Shown here one piece after another: positions 9,407-18,779 of a stretch of DNA of 64,000 nt (positions are counted from its first letter, which is position 1; each line of letters begins with the position of its first letter). The translations under genes and the position numbers were made by a program. The DNA comes from Microbacterium sp. CBA3102 (GTDB taxonomy: Bacteria > Actinomycetota > Actinomycetes > Actinomycetales > Microbacteriaceae): assembly GCF_007954505.1 (NCBI RefSeq), contig NZ_CP042412.1, positions 1,674,001-1,738,000 on the forward strand, written 5' to 3'. The notes under the pieces were generated by a model. The model was not told the DNA's origin. It made no database searches and saw only the letters and a list, made by a program, of their open reading frames with translations.

Positions 9407-10549
9407 ATGCGAACTCTTCCCTGTCGTGTGATTCCGCTGCCCGGGGAGACGCCTGCCGGTTTCCTGGCTAGGTTGGCCGTCGCCAACTCGCTCGATCTCA
9501 GCGCGCTCACCCACTATTTGGAGCGGACGGTTGGTGCCAACAGGTCGAGCTCGACCAACGCTCGATTCACATCTGCGACTGAGGCAATCGGTGCGCTGCC
9601 TCCCGGGTACTTCGCCAAGGAGCGCGCACGCTTCCGTCTGTATCGGCGCTGCCACCACGTTCGGTGGATGCTTCGACGCTGCGCCACGTGCGAAGTTGTT
9701 GATCGCGCTCGCTCCGCGTGCTTGGTATGCAGCGACGGAAACCCGACTGAGGTGTTCAGTAGGGGAGGTGGGTTTTGCATTCGCCACCGTCGATGGCACT
9801 TCCTCGGTGAAGATGAACTCCTGTCCACCCCGTCGGCGTGCCATCGCGCCGAACAGTCGATTTCAGGAGTCCTTTGGAGACGTGGAGTGACGATGCACAC
9901 GGGCGAATACGACCTTGCCCTGCGCTTGATCATCGACAGCTGGCAAGAGCGACCTGACGCGCGCTGGCTCCGAGCCTCGTGCTCGTATGCGCCGGCAGTT
10001 GACCTGCTCGTGACGCTAACGCACCCTGACGTCACGCTCAGCTTGTTTGCACTCGCCGAGAGCGACTCCCAGCAGGTCGAAGGGCTTATCGGGCTCGTCG
10101 TAGGCATTGGAGGTGGAAGCCGGACGGCGGAACTGGAATCGACCGCAGCCACGGTCGTAGCGGTTCACCGCGCCGCGATGTACACCGCGATCCGAATGCC
10201 GAAGTCGAGCGGGGCGACGGTATCGAAAACGCCATTTGAGAAGGGGGTCGCGGAAGCGTCCTACCGTGAGAAAGCGGTTCTCCTGCGCCACATCACGCGC
10301 TCCGGCAGAAGAGCGGACATCCTGGAGCGTTCTGTGCGTGCGGCACCTGCATCTCGGGTCGTATCCCGGCGCATCGTTCCCGGCTGGGCCGACGATGCAC
10401 CGTGGGTCACGCAGGGGCCTGAACAGCGCTCAGCGACTTCGAAGATCGGGAGCGTTCCCCGGGACCAGATCGGTCAAGGTGATGCCGAGCACCTGGGTGA
10501 GAGCCAGGAGAGTTCGCAACGTCGGGTTAGCCGGGTGGCCGGGGCGTGA
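9407..10549 (+). CDS. TniQ-family target-selection protein 2
   Basis: 380 residues, start two bases after the preceding stop. The TniQ core repeats (VIPLPGETPAGFLARLAVAN), with a zinc-binding region CATCE...CLVC and CIRHRRWH. It is clearly a paralogue of the preceding gene but diverged and 80 residues longer. Two TniQ proteins next to one TnsABC set suggest two target-selection routes, as known for Tn7-like elements that carry both TnsD and TniQ. The last 120 bases are overlapped by an antisense regulator gene, so the extreme C-terminus may be poorly constrained. Confidence 0.85.
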   Translation: MRTLPCRVIPLPGETPAGFLARLAVANSLDLSALTHYLERTVGANRSSSTNARFTSATEAIGALPPGYFAKERARFRLYRRCHHVRWMLRRCATCEVVDRARSACLVCSDGNPTEVFSRGGGFCIRHRRWHFLGEDELLSTPSACHRAEQSISGVLWRRGVTMHTGEYDLALRLIIDSWQERPDARWLRASCSYAPAVDLLVTLTHPDVTLSLFALAESDSQQVEGLIGLVVGIGGGSRTAELESTAATVVAVHRAAMYTAIRMPKSSGATVSKTPFEKGVAEASYREKAVLLRHITRSGRRADILERSVRAAPASRVVSRRIVPGWADDAPWVTQGPEQRSATSKIGSVPRDQIGQGDAEHLGESQESSQRRVSRVAGA

Positions 10550-10714
10550 TTCGCCCTTCTCGTACTTCTGATACGTGTACCGGGTCAGCCCGGCGCGGTA
10601 GGCCACGTCTTCCTGGCTCAGATTGGCTTTGTGGCGAGCAGTGCGAAGGGAAGTGGCGAAGCGCTGCGCGAACGCATCCCAATCTGCTTCCAAGTCGTCG
10701 TTCCGCTGGCGCAC
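10430..10714 (-). CDS. XRE-family DNA-binding regulator
   Basis: 94 residues with one HTH_XRE domain (LSQEDVAYRAGLTRYTYQKY then RTLLALTQVLGITLTDLVPG). GTG start at 10714; the Shine-Dalgarno region is weak. It lies antisense to the transposition operon and overlaps the 3' end of the second tniQ gene by 120 bp. Its position between the transposition genes and the defence island suggests control of one or both; this is inference. Confidence 0.8.
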   Translation of the reverse strand: MRQRNDDLEADWDAFAQRFATSLRTARHKANLSQEDVAYRAGLTRYTYQKYEKGESRPGHPANPTLRTLLALTQVLGITLTDLVPGNAPDLRSR

Positions 10715-10880
10715 CTTCCAAGCGTCTAGATCCGAGCTCTCATGCTTGGCCTAATCGGTATGGCATAATTTGGGAGGCCATACGAAACAATCATCATCTT
10801 CGTCGGATTGCTCCGCTACTCCCTGCACGTGTGCTGCCCATCCCGGTGACTGGCGGTCGCGCCGCGGGATCGGCCCGTGC

Positions 10881-11399
10881 ATGCGACCGCGAAATGTGAT
10901 GGTGTGCGTCATGTGTGAGGCGTTCCCGATCTGGTGGCAGGACATCACGAGTCCGCCGCCTACAGAATGGGTGTACATGTTCGAAGAGTTCACCGGCGAT
11001 GACACCGCGGAGGAATGGGCGCTGGCTGCCGCCATCTTCATCGCGCAGACTCGACGCCGCACGGGCCTCGGTCCGACGTTCGCCGAACTCTTCACCCACC
11101 TGCTGCCCGACACCGGTGGATTGCCGGGTCCTTTCCCAGAACTCGAGTTCATGGAGCGCCGACGGGCGGTCACGGGATTTCGAGGTCACGCCGCTATCGA
11201 GTGGCGTCGTCGAGGAATGATTAGCTTCGACAGGGCCGTGATGCGCACTCTGCGCGTAGGGCGCGCGTTCCGTGAGCATTCTCGACGGCGGCAACAGTCC
11301 CGAGCGTCCCTAGTTGCCCGTAACGGTTCGAAGCATTCCACACTGGTCCTGCTTGCGGAACCGCTGGAGGTGGCTGACGAAACGAACGAAGGTACGTAG
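10881..11399 (+). CDS. Hypothetical protein
   Basis: 172 residues from the ATG at 10881; the frame is open back to a TTG at 10770, and neither start has a clear ribosome-binding site. Segments such as FAELFTHLLPDTGGLPGPFPELEF and a basic C-terminal half (REHSRRRQQSR) suggest a small nucleic-acid-binding protein, but I do not recognise a family. Codon use is like that of the neighbours, which supports a real gene. Confidence 0.5.
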   Translation: MRPRNVMVCVMCEAFPIWWQDITSPPPTEWVYMFEEFTGDDTAEEWALAAAIFIAQTRRRTGLGPTFAELFTHLLPDTGGLPGPFPELEFMERRRAVTGFRGHAAIEWRRRGMISFDRAVMRTLRVGRAFREHSRRRQQSRASLVARNGSKHSTLVLLAEPLEVADETNEGT

Positions 11400-11485
11400 G
11401 CTCCCATCGAGCCGATGTACCCGTGAGCCACCACTAGCCCGTTCGAGTCGTCTAGAGCGGAGAACGTCGATCAGGAGGGGACGAT

Positions 11486-11863
11486 ATGACTGAGAACGCT
11501 CCGCCGGGGCTTCGGCGGATCATTGCTCGCATCGAACCTGGCTGGCCTGAGCTCATCGATGTGAGCTCCGGCTGGTACCCGCTTCTCGACCGGCTTGACA
11601 GAAAGCTCGCGGCGATCGCTCCGGGCTACGTCGTTCAGCAGATCAAATCAAAGTTTGGCTCTCTCAGCTTTTACGCTCGTGCATCCGACGACGTCTACGA
11701 CTACAACGAAGTGTTCAGCGACGCCATCCTTGCTGCTGAGTGGGAGAGCACGAGGACCTGCGAAGAATGCGGGGCACCGGCGAGGACCTACACGATCCGA
11801 ATGTGGGTGTGGGCACTCTGCGCGTCTCACGCTCGTGCCAAGGCCGGGGAAGCATCCGAATGA
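11486..11863 (+). CDS. Hypothetical protein with C-terminal CxxC
   Basis: 125 residues, preceded by a strong AGGAGGGG. A conserved-looking core (YVVQQIKSKFGSLSFYAR) precedes CEECGAPA and a later lone Cys-His (LCASHARAK) that may bind zinc. Similar small proteins are found scattered in bacterial accessory regions without assigned function. It is alone on this strand between the hypothetical gene and the HAD-like gene. Confidence 0.65.
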   Translation: MTENAPPGLRRIIARIEPGWPELIDVSSGWYPLLDRLDRKLAAIAPGYVVQQIKSKFGSLSFYARASDDVYDYNEVFSDAILAAEWESTRTCEECGAPARTYTIRMWVWALCASHARAKAGEASE

Positions 11864-11886
11864 GGGCCGCCCTGCCTGGCGGACGT

Positions 11887-12399
11887 TCAGACTACGAGCT
11901 GCTCGTCTAGGAACTGATCAATTTGCCCAACATCGGCAAGGGTGAGGCCCACGAACTTGTCGGGGCGGACGACCAGCGATGGGACCTCCGTCATCGCGGT
12001 TAGCCGTTGCTCAGCGTCCTCGGGAGCTCGATCGTCTGCCCACACGACCGCATCTGGGCCCGTCTGCCGGATGTGCGAGATGAGGCTCATCGTCCGCCAT
12101 CCACTCTTTGGCCAGTTTTGCCAGGGCACGTAAGGGCCATTGAGCTTGCCGCGTAACGGCTCGCGGATCAACCAGCCGACCTGATCGCGCGGCCAAGTCG
12201 TCAACCACGCGAACTGCACGTCGGCTCGCAGTGCGAGATCGTCAAGCGCGTCCACGAGGTCATCGTCGACCGTCATCCAGGAGCGCCAGCCTTGTGCGTT
12301 CTGGTGCAGCGTGCGCTCTTCCTCGCGGTGGATCCTGGAGATCGTGCCATCGACGTCGAGCACAAGCAGTGCGGAGCGCTGATGCGAGCGTCTATCCAT
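11887..12399 (-). CDS. HAD-like hydrolase (Swiss-army-knife RNA-repair type)
   Basis: 170 residues. LLVLDVDGT near the N-terminus is HAD motif I (first Asp nucleophile), LTTW is a motif II candidate, and VVWADDRAPE supplies the motif IV acidic pair. The short size and WLTTW...PYVPWQ pattern resemble the HAD domain of Swiss-army-knife RNA-repair proteins. Substrate unknown. It stands convergent to the preceding gene with a 20-bp gap. Confidence 0.7.
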   Translation of the reverse strand: MDRRSHQRSALLVLDVDGTISRIHREEERTLHQNAQGWRSWMTVDDDLVDALDDLALRADVQFAWLTTWPRDQVGWLIREPLRGKLNGPYVPWQNWPKSGWRTMSLISHIRQTGPDAVVWADDRAPEDAEQRLTAMTEVPSLVVRPDKFVGLTLADVGQIDQFLDEQLVV

Positions 12400-12839
12400 G
12401 ATCAGGCATCTCCCCGTAAGTGCTCGGGGGTTTGGACGTGCAGCCGCCTTGACGTGTCCGACGAAGGCTCCGAGATCGTCATAGCGCGAGCTTACGACCC
12501 CCTTGAGTTTGAGGTGGAAGTGGCTAAGCGTGAGTGGTCAGCGACGCCGGGTGCCGAGTGATGCGCCGGAGTGTCTCCTTCGGGTGGGAGAAGCCGCGTG
12601 CGTTGAGAGCCTCGTGCGCTTGGTCGGTGGGGTACATGCCGGATGTAGGGGTGGCTCGTCAATTTATGAAGTGCTCGAGCGTAGCTCGGCTGCCGAGGTA
12701 CGTGCTGAAGATTGGACGGAACTCGGCTAGTTCGTGACGTACTGCAACCACGCGCGGTACTTTGAGCGTACAGCGATCCATCCCAGCGCTCTGGCACGAG
12801 CCACAGGTTGGACACGACGAGGCTTGCAAGGGGGCGGCG
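12400..12839. other. 440-bp region without a convincing gene
   Basis: Open frames on both strands here have no ribosome-binding sites, no recognisable domain and poor codon bias. The region presumably holds the promoter of the helicase gene that starts at 12840 and the 5' flank of the HAD gene. I see no repeats or RNA motif. Confidence 0.4.
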
Positions 12840-15560
12840 ATGAGAACAGTCGATGATCAGATCCGTAGCGCCGATCGTGCCATCTGTGACAGCATCGCTG
12901 CGCTGAAAGGCGATCGTGCACTTATGTCGCTCGTGGTTTTGTCACACCTTCGAAATCTCGTAGAGGGAGCAGCGGTTCGCCTTCACACGGGCCGTGCTGA
13001 TGCTGACTACGACTACGACGCGATTCAGGCGGCGCTGGTCGCCATCGGGTCAGCGCCGAAGCGCGTTCAGTTCCTGCACCGTTTCCACAAATTGCTACAG
13101 GAGAGCGTGTCGCACTACACGATGGATGGTGACACCTCCGAGCGGCTGATGCTCAAGTACTACGAGTACCTCATCAGGCTACGCCTGCTGCTGCGGGCAG
13201 CTTGCAAGATTGAGACGCTCAATAATCTGGAGGATTTTCCGGTCAACCTCGATCCTTCACTTCGCGAGTACCACCGCAAGATCGCCGCCCGGATCGATGC
13301 CGTCCGCGCCAATCCGACACCAGGAGGTGTTCGGAACCGGTACTACGTCCATCGAATCCGGCCGATCTTCACGAAGGGGCGGATTCTCTACGAGGTAGTC
13401 TTCCGCGCGACGACTGATCACTTGCAGAAGGTCGACCGAATCATTGCCTTCACGGACATCGAGATGACGGACAAGTACGCGGCGAACCTTACCGTGGTTT
13501 CCGAAGCCATCGACGTGCTCGGCCAGACGATGCCGATCACCATCATCACGGACTGGGAGGTCTCGATTCGTCCGTGCGAGTTCGACAACTTCGCTCGGTT
13601 GTTCGGAGTGGCGTCGAAGGTATCGTCAGGGTCCAGTGAGTACCGCGTGCTTATGGAGTATTTGACTCGAACGGAGACTGGACTCCTCGATGTCGTCGCG
13701 CTTCCTGACACTAGGTTTGCGGGGCTACGAGAGGATGCCACGCGGCGCGTCCAGAAGGCGGCGATCTTTCCCGTGCTTGAGAGGGCCCGCGATCTGATTT
13801 CCCGCCATCGCCCCGGGCACAACATGATCCGCTACCTCATGCTCAGGATGAATAACCTGATCCTCAAGCAGCAGTACAGCTCTCAAACCTCTAGCCTGCT
13901 TTCGAATCTCAACCTGGATCGCGGATGCAAGCCATTCGATTCAATGCCCTTCTGCACCTCGCCGAAAAAGCACAACGTCACGTTCTCCGACCTGGTCGAA
14001 AGTCTGGACACTCGTGACCGCGTCCACGAGCTGCTTGCTCGTCGTGTAAAGAACAACGTCGAGCAGCACGGCATGCTCTACACACCCGATGAGGAGCTTG
14101 AGCGCTTCGGCGACATTGACGCTTTGATCGCGACCTTCAACAGCAAGCTCTGGCACGGGCACCGCCCGGCGCGGGACCTCGTCCACGACAAGAAGCACGT
14201 CTTCGTCCAGGAGTACGAAGACGACTCGGTCGAGATCATCGAAGAACTTCAGGCCCACGCCAAATCTGGGATCGGCGGATATACCGAGGCGGTCGAGCGA
14301 TGGCTTGAGGAGACGCCGACGGTGAACGTGGATGATCCGGTGAAAGAGGCAGCGCTCAAAGCACTGTTCGCGAGTTCCCAGGTCGCCTTGATCTACGGTG
14401 CAGCCGGCACGGGAAAGTCGACGATGATCGACCACATCGCTCACTTTTTCAACGACAAGAGGAAGTTGTTCCTGGCGCACACCAATCCGGCGAAGAACAA
14501 CCTTGAGCGGCGCGTCAGTGCCCAGAACTCCACGTTTCGAACGATCGCGAGCCACCTCTGGAACGACACCGGCACCGAATTTGACGTGCTGTTCATTGAC
14601 GAGTGCAGCATCGTCAGCAACGACGATCTCCTCCAGGTGCTACGGCGGACGTCGTTCGAACTACTTGTTCTTGTCGGGGACAGTTACCAGATCGAATCAA
14701 TAAAATTCGGCAACTGGTTCACGTTGGCTCCGGCGTTCCTGCCGGACTCCTCGGTGTTCGAGCTCACCAGCCCCTACCGCACGAAGAGCGCCCAGCTACT
14801 GAAGTTCTGGGATGCCGTGCGCGGCATCGAGCCGAACATCGAAGAGTTGCTGGCTCACTACGGCTACTCAGCCGTGCTCGACGAGACCCTCTTCGCACCG
14901 CGCAATGACCAAGAGATCATCCTGTGCCTCAACTACGACGGCCTATACGGCATCAACAACATCAACCGGTTCCTCCAGAGCGGCAATCCTGGCGAAGCGA
15001 CCGTTTGGGGCGTCTCAACGTACAAGATCGGCGACCCCGTCTTATTCGGGGACACCTCGCGATTCAGAGGAGTCATCTACAACAACCTCAAAGGAACGAT
15101 TGTTGGAATCGAAACCTTCCCCGGTCAGATCCAGTTTGACATCGAGTTAGATCGGATACTCACGGCATTTGATGTCGCGCGAGTCTCCGGATTGCAGTGG
15201 CTCGGCGGCTCGACGGTCCGTTTCTCCGTTTCGGAGCAGGGGAGTACCGACGAGGAGGACGAGTCCAATAGCAAGACGGTTCCGTTCCAAGTCGCCTACG
15301 CGGTTTCCATCCACAAGGCGCAAGGTCTCGAGTACGATTCCGTGAAGGTTGTGATCACCGACGCCAACGAGGACCGCTTCTCACACAGCATCTTCTACAC
15401 GGCGGTTACCCGAGCTCGAGAGCGCCTCACGATCTTTTGGACGCCAGAGACCCAACACGCTGTGTTGAGCCGGCTCGAACGACCGCACCAAGGACGGGAC
15501 CTCGGTCTACTCCGTGGACGCCGCGGGCTCAAGTCGATTGGGTCGAAGAAGCGTCCCTAG
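12840..15560 (+). CDS. SF1 helicase with large unassigned N-terminal region (possible defence protein)
   Basis: 906 residues. The C-terminal 400 carry an SF1 helicase: Walker A GAAGTGKS (520-527), FIDECS (motif II), VGDSYQIES (motif III), PYRTKSAQLL (motif IV), AYAVSIHKAQGLEYDSVKV (motif V) and FYTAVTRARERL (motif VI), closest to RecD/Upf1-like helicases. The first about 500 residues match no domain I know; they are not nuclease-like by eye. The ATG at 12840 is preceded by GGGGGCGG. It sits among antiviral-type genes, so a defence role is plausible but unproved. Confidence 0.8.
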   Translation: MRTVDDQIRSADRAICDSIAALKGDRALMSLVVLSHLRNLVEGAAVRLHTGRADADYDYDAIQAALVAIGSAPKRVQFLHRFHKLLQESVSHYTMDGDTSERLMLKYYEYLIRLRLLLRAACKIETLNNLEDFPVNLDPSLREYHRKIAARIDAVRANPTPGGVRNRYYVHRIRPIFTKGRILYEVVFRATTDHLQKVDRIIAFTDIEMTDKYAANLTVVSEAIDVLGQTMPITIITDWEVSIRPCEFDNFARLFGVASKVSSGSSEYRVLMEYLTRTETGLLDVVALPDTRFAGLREDATRRVQKAAIFPVLERARDLISRHRPGHNMIRYLMLRMNNLILKQQYSSQTSSLLSNLNLDRGCKPFDSMPFCTSPKKHNVTFSDLVESLDTRDRVHELLARRVKNNVEQHGMLYTPDEELERFGDIDALIATFNSKLWHGHRPARDLVHDKKHVFVQEYEDDSVEIIEELQAHAKSGIGGYTEAVERWLEETPTVNVDDPVKEAALKALFASSQVALIYGAAGTGKSTMIDHIAHFFNDKRKLFLAHTNPAKNNLERRVSAQNSTFRTIASHLWNDTGTEFDVLFIDECSIVSNDDLLQVLRRTSFELLVLVGDSYQIESIKFGNWFTLAPAFLPDSSVFELTSPYRTKSAQLLKFWDAVRGIEPNIEELLAHYGYSAVLDETLFAPRNDQEIILCLNYDGLYGINNINRFLQSGNPGEATVWGVSTYKIGDPVLFGDTSRFRGVIYNNLKGTIVGIETFPGQIQFDIELDRILTAFDVARVSGLQWLGGSTVRFSVSEQGSTDEEDESNSKTVPFQVAYAVSIHKAQGLEYDSVKVVITDANEDRFSHSIFYTAVTRARERLTIFWTPETQHAVLSRLERPHQGRDLGLLRGRRGLKSIGSKKRP

Positions 15561-15744
15561 TCTCCGGTCGGTGTCGCCACCGGCTGCTGAGCGGGGTCTG
15601 GTCAGGCCCAGCGGCAAGATCGGCACCACGACCCGCGTCGCCGAAGTGGGGAACAGTCCGAAATGGCCGACTTCATCTCCACTCGTCTCCGTGCATGTGT
15701 GCGGCGCGCGCGGCGGTTGGGGTTCGCGTGCAGTTTCGTGACGG

Positions 15745-18540
15745 TCAGTCGAGTTGGTCGGAGACGGGGCGGCGGCCGGCGCCGCGTTCGTAGATGACAG
15801 ACACCCCGTGCGGGACGCGCCAGCTCTCGAGGGGGAGAGAGGCGATGAGGACTTCGAGGAGTGCGGCGGTGTGTGGGTCGTCGATCAGTTGCGCGGTCGA
15901 ATTGTCGGTGACGGTGTCGTTGTGCACGAGGGTCACGCCGACCTCGCCGCTGCCGAACGGTGGTGCGTGGTAGAAGTTCAAAGCATCGAGGAGGGGTCTG
16001 AGGGCCACGACCGCGTCGCCGGGTTCTGGCAGCGACGAGATGTGGTCTTCGAGGACGGTGCCGAGGCAGTCGAAGGTCTCGGAGGTTCTCGACAAGATCG
16101 GTTCTGTGGCGTCCCGGAGCGCTGCCTGACTGATCCCTGCGTCGAGCTTGGTCATCGCGAGGAGGAACCGGGCGGTGTGACTTGCTCGTGGAGTCCCGGA
16201 TAGGGCCTGGATGAGTGTGTTGCGAATGAGGCTTCGTGTGGTGGAATCGGCGCTGGCTGCTGCGGTGAGGCCGTCCGCGAACGCCTGCATGTTGCGTGGT
16301 GCCGGGCCGGTCAATGCTCGGAGGGCGACTTGGACGAGTCGGCGCAGCCATTTAGGTGTCTGGGTGGCGAGGCCATCGTCGAGGAGGGCAGCGGCGAGTT
16401 CGGGGCCGATCGGGCTCAACCAGCCGGGCCACGTCTCGCCGATGTCGACGTTCTCCACGATGTGGACGATCATTTCTCGTTGTTCGTCGGTGCCGTTGGA
16501 GAATACGTATCCGGCCATGAACACCCAGGTTGCGCGCCAGTGCGGGCTGGGGGCGAGGGCGATGAGCCGCGTGCGAAGGTTGGCGTCGTTGGTTTTCACG
16601 AGTGACCGAGCAGCCATGAGTTCTTGAAGGCTGCGGACTTCGAAGGCGAACCCGTCGTCTTCGGCGGGCACGAGGAGGACGAGCCGTTCGGTTGCGGCTT
16701 GCATGATCCGGTCCCCGATCTGGGTTCGGAGGCGGTCTGTGTCGTGTTCGAGTTCGGTGAGTCGGGCGTCGAGAAGCTCGCGCATCTGCCCGCGGGGCAT
16801 CACCGATTTTTCGCCTCCGGAAGTTTCCGCCTTGATGTGGAGGACCCGGCCGACCGTTTCGTGCAGATAGATGATGGCGTGATTCTGTGACGCGAGGAGG
16901 GGTGCCAGGGTGGTGGGTTTTCCTGCTTCGCGCGTGTACATCGTGTCGAAGTACTGGGAGTAGAGCTGGTAGCGGTCCGAGGGCAGTGTTCCGACTCGCT
17001 CCAGGATGATCGTCATGATCAGTACCTGGAGCGGAGTCTTCATGAGGCGTTGCATCGTGCTCAGTGAGAACTGACGTTCCAGGGACGCGAGGAGTGGGTC
17101 TCGGCGGTCCGGATCGTCGGCGAGGCGCCGTTGAGTGACCATGCGCCCGTAGCGTTCTGCTGTTTCCCGATCGAGGGAGGTGAGGTTAAGTTGACGGAAT
17201 CGTTCGGGCATGAATCGTTCCGCGTCGCTGGAGGGGCGGGTGGTGACGATGCAGAGGAGGTCGGCGTTGCTGTTCTCGAGGTCTTCCACAAAGTAGGTGA
17301 TCGCGTCGAGCACTCGTGGGCGGACCTCGAGCGCGGTCACTTCATCGAGCCCGTCGAGGATGATGATCGACGGCCAGGAGGTGAGCCACCGTTTGAGGAC
17401 GTTCGGTTTGATGTCGATGTCGGCCCGGCGCGAGATCGTGTCGGCGAGGAATCGGAGCAGCATGAGGTCGCCGCTCGGCCCGATGGCCGCAGCGAAATCC
17501 GTGAGCCTGATGAGCACGGGCCATCGCCGCCCGGTAGGACCATCCGTCCCGAGGCCGCGGAATGCTGCCTCGGTTGCTTCGCGGACGTGCCGAGCGGTGG
17601 GTGGCAGAGACTCTTCTGCCGCAAATTGTGAGCGAAATGCCTGCGTGACGAATTTCGTGATGGTGCTCTTGCCGCTTCCTGCTCGTCCGGTTATGACGAC
17701 GTGGGGGCGCTCCACCCGATCGGCCATCATGGGTTTCAGCACAGCGCTTGACCGGGTGAAGATCTCGGAGAGGACCGTAGACTCCGTTGCGTCTTCGTCG
17801 GTAGTTTTCAGGTCGATGACGATCTGCTCGACGGACTCGCGGTCGCTGCCGCCAGCTTCTTGAAAATGGACCCAGCGTTCGGCGGACAGCGCCGCTCCCG
17901 CGTGGGTGTGTAAGAAGGGATGCAGCTCGTCGGGCCTCAAGGTGTCGGAAATCTGAGTGAGGCGTTCGAGCAGGTCACCCACGGTGAGGAGAGCCCTGAA
18001 CCCGTTGCGCACGGATCCGTGCGCGGTGAGAAGAGAGTTGACTTTGTCTCGGTGCCACACCCGGATCTGTCGAAGGCCGCGCTTTCGCAGGGTGACTCTC
18101 GGGTCGCCGGACGCGGGGTTGTCCAACCATTTGGCAAGGTGCGCGGTGAGGCGGTCGATGCCGGCGCCCGGCGCACTCGAGATGCGGGCGTTCGTGACGA
18201 AAAGGAGGTGGTCCGGGACTGAAGCCCGGGTGCTGGACATGTCCAGCCATTTCTCGAGTTCCGCGTCGATCTGCTTGAGAAGCCAAGAGAGGTTGTTAGC
18301 GGGATCGACGGAGTGATGCTCGCGCTGTTTCGCTTGGATCACCGTGTACCCATCCCACACGTTCGGATCGTCAGGCTCGGTGCCCCACCGAATGAGCCCA
18401 CGAAAGGTGGCCTCGCGCCCCCCGTCCGGCCCCGCCCCGAAGGCTTCAAGCCCTGGACCGAACACCTCCTCACACACGGCGATCGTCATTTGTTCGAAAG
18501 CGCGCGGACTGAGTTCCTCGAGCGGGTAGTCCTGGGCCAT
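15745..18540 (-). CDS. NACHT NTPase with N-terminal Mrr-like nuclease (bNACHT/Avs-type defence)
   Basis: 931 residues. The N-terminus has a restriction-endonuclease-like fold: GPDGGREATF (D39, E43) and VIQAK (Q69, K71), the D/E-QxK pattern of Mrr nucleases. A STAND NTPase follows: Walker A GRAGSGKS (285-292) and Walker B IIILDGLDE (392-400), then NACHT-associated helices and a long alpha-helical C-terminus that could be the sensor. This nuclease-NACHT arrangement is that of bacterial antiphage STAND proteins, which detect a phage molecule and then cut DNA. It is convergent with the helicase gene (184-bp gap). Confidence 0.85.
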   Translation of the reverse strand: MAQDYPLEELSPRAFEQMTIAVCEEVFGPGLEAFGAGPDGGREATFRGLIRWGTEPDDPNVWDGYTVIQAKQREHHSVDPANNLSWLLKQIDAELEKWLDMSSTRASVPDHLLFVTNARISSAPGAGIDRLTAHLAKWLDNPASGDPRVTLRKRGLRQIRVWHRDKVNSLLTAHGSVRNGFRALLTVGDLLERLTQISDTLRPDELHPFLHTHAGAALSAERWVHFQEAGGSDRESVEQIVIDLKTTDEDATESTVLSEIFTRSSAVLKPMMADRVERPHVVITGRAGSGKSTITKFVTQAFRSQFAAEESLPPTARHVREATEAAFRGLGTDGPTGRRWPVLIRLTDFAAAIGPSGDLMLLRFLADTISRRADIDIKPNVLKRWLTSWPSIIILDGLDEVTALEVRPRVLDAITYFVEDLENSNADLLCIVTTRPSSDAERFMPERFRQLNLTSLDRETAERYGRMVTQRRLADDPDRRDPLLASLERQFSLSTMQRLMKTPLQVLIMTIILERVGTLPSDRYQLYSQYFDTMYTREAGKPTTLAPLLASQNHAIIYLHETVGRVLHIKAETSGGEKSVMPRGQMRELLDARLTELEHDTDRLRTQIGDRIMQAATERLVLLVPAEDDGFAFEVRSLQELMAARSLVKTNDANLRTRLIALAPSPHWRATWVFMAGYVFSNGTDEQREMIVHIVENVDIGETWPGWLSPIGPELAAALLDDGLATQTPKWLRRLVQVALRALTGPAPRNMQAFADGLTAAASADSTTRSLIRNTLIQALSGTPRASHTARFLLAMTKLDAGISQAALRDATEPILSRTSETFDCLGTVLEDHISSLPEPGDAVVALRPLLDALNFYHAPPFGSGEVGVTLVHNDTVTDNSTAQLIDDPHTAALLEVLIASLPLESWRVPHGVSVIYERGAGRRPVSDQLD

Positions 18541-18779
18541 GGGGGCTCCATTCGTGGTCTTTCGAGGCGAGACGATTCAATACGTGACAGATCCAGTCGG
18601 TCGCATCAATGTACCGAACAGGGCCACTGTTTCACGGCAGGGTGCTCGCCGAGGCTGCTCGAGCAGGAGCGTTGAAGATTGTGCGAAGCGCCCTCCCTTA
18701 CGAGTGACCCGTGCCGAACATGTCCGGAGAAGCGCAGAGCGTCGGCCTCGGTAAGATCACGTGACCGCCAGGAGGCCAC

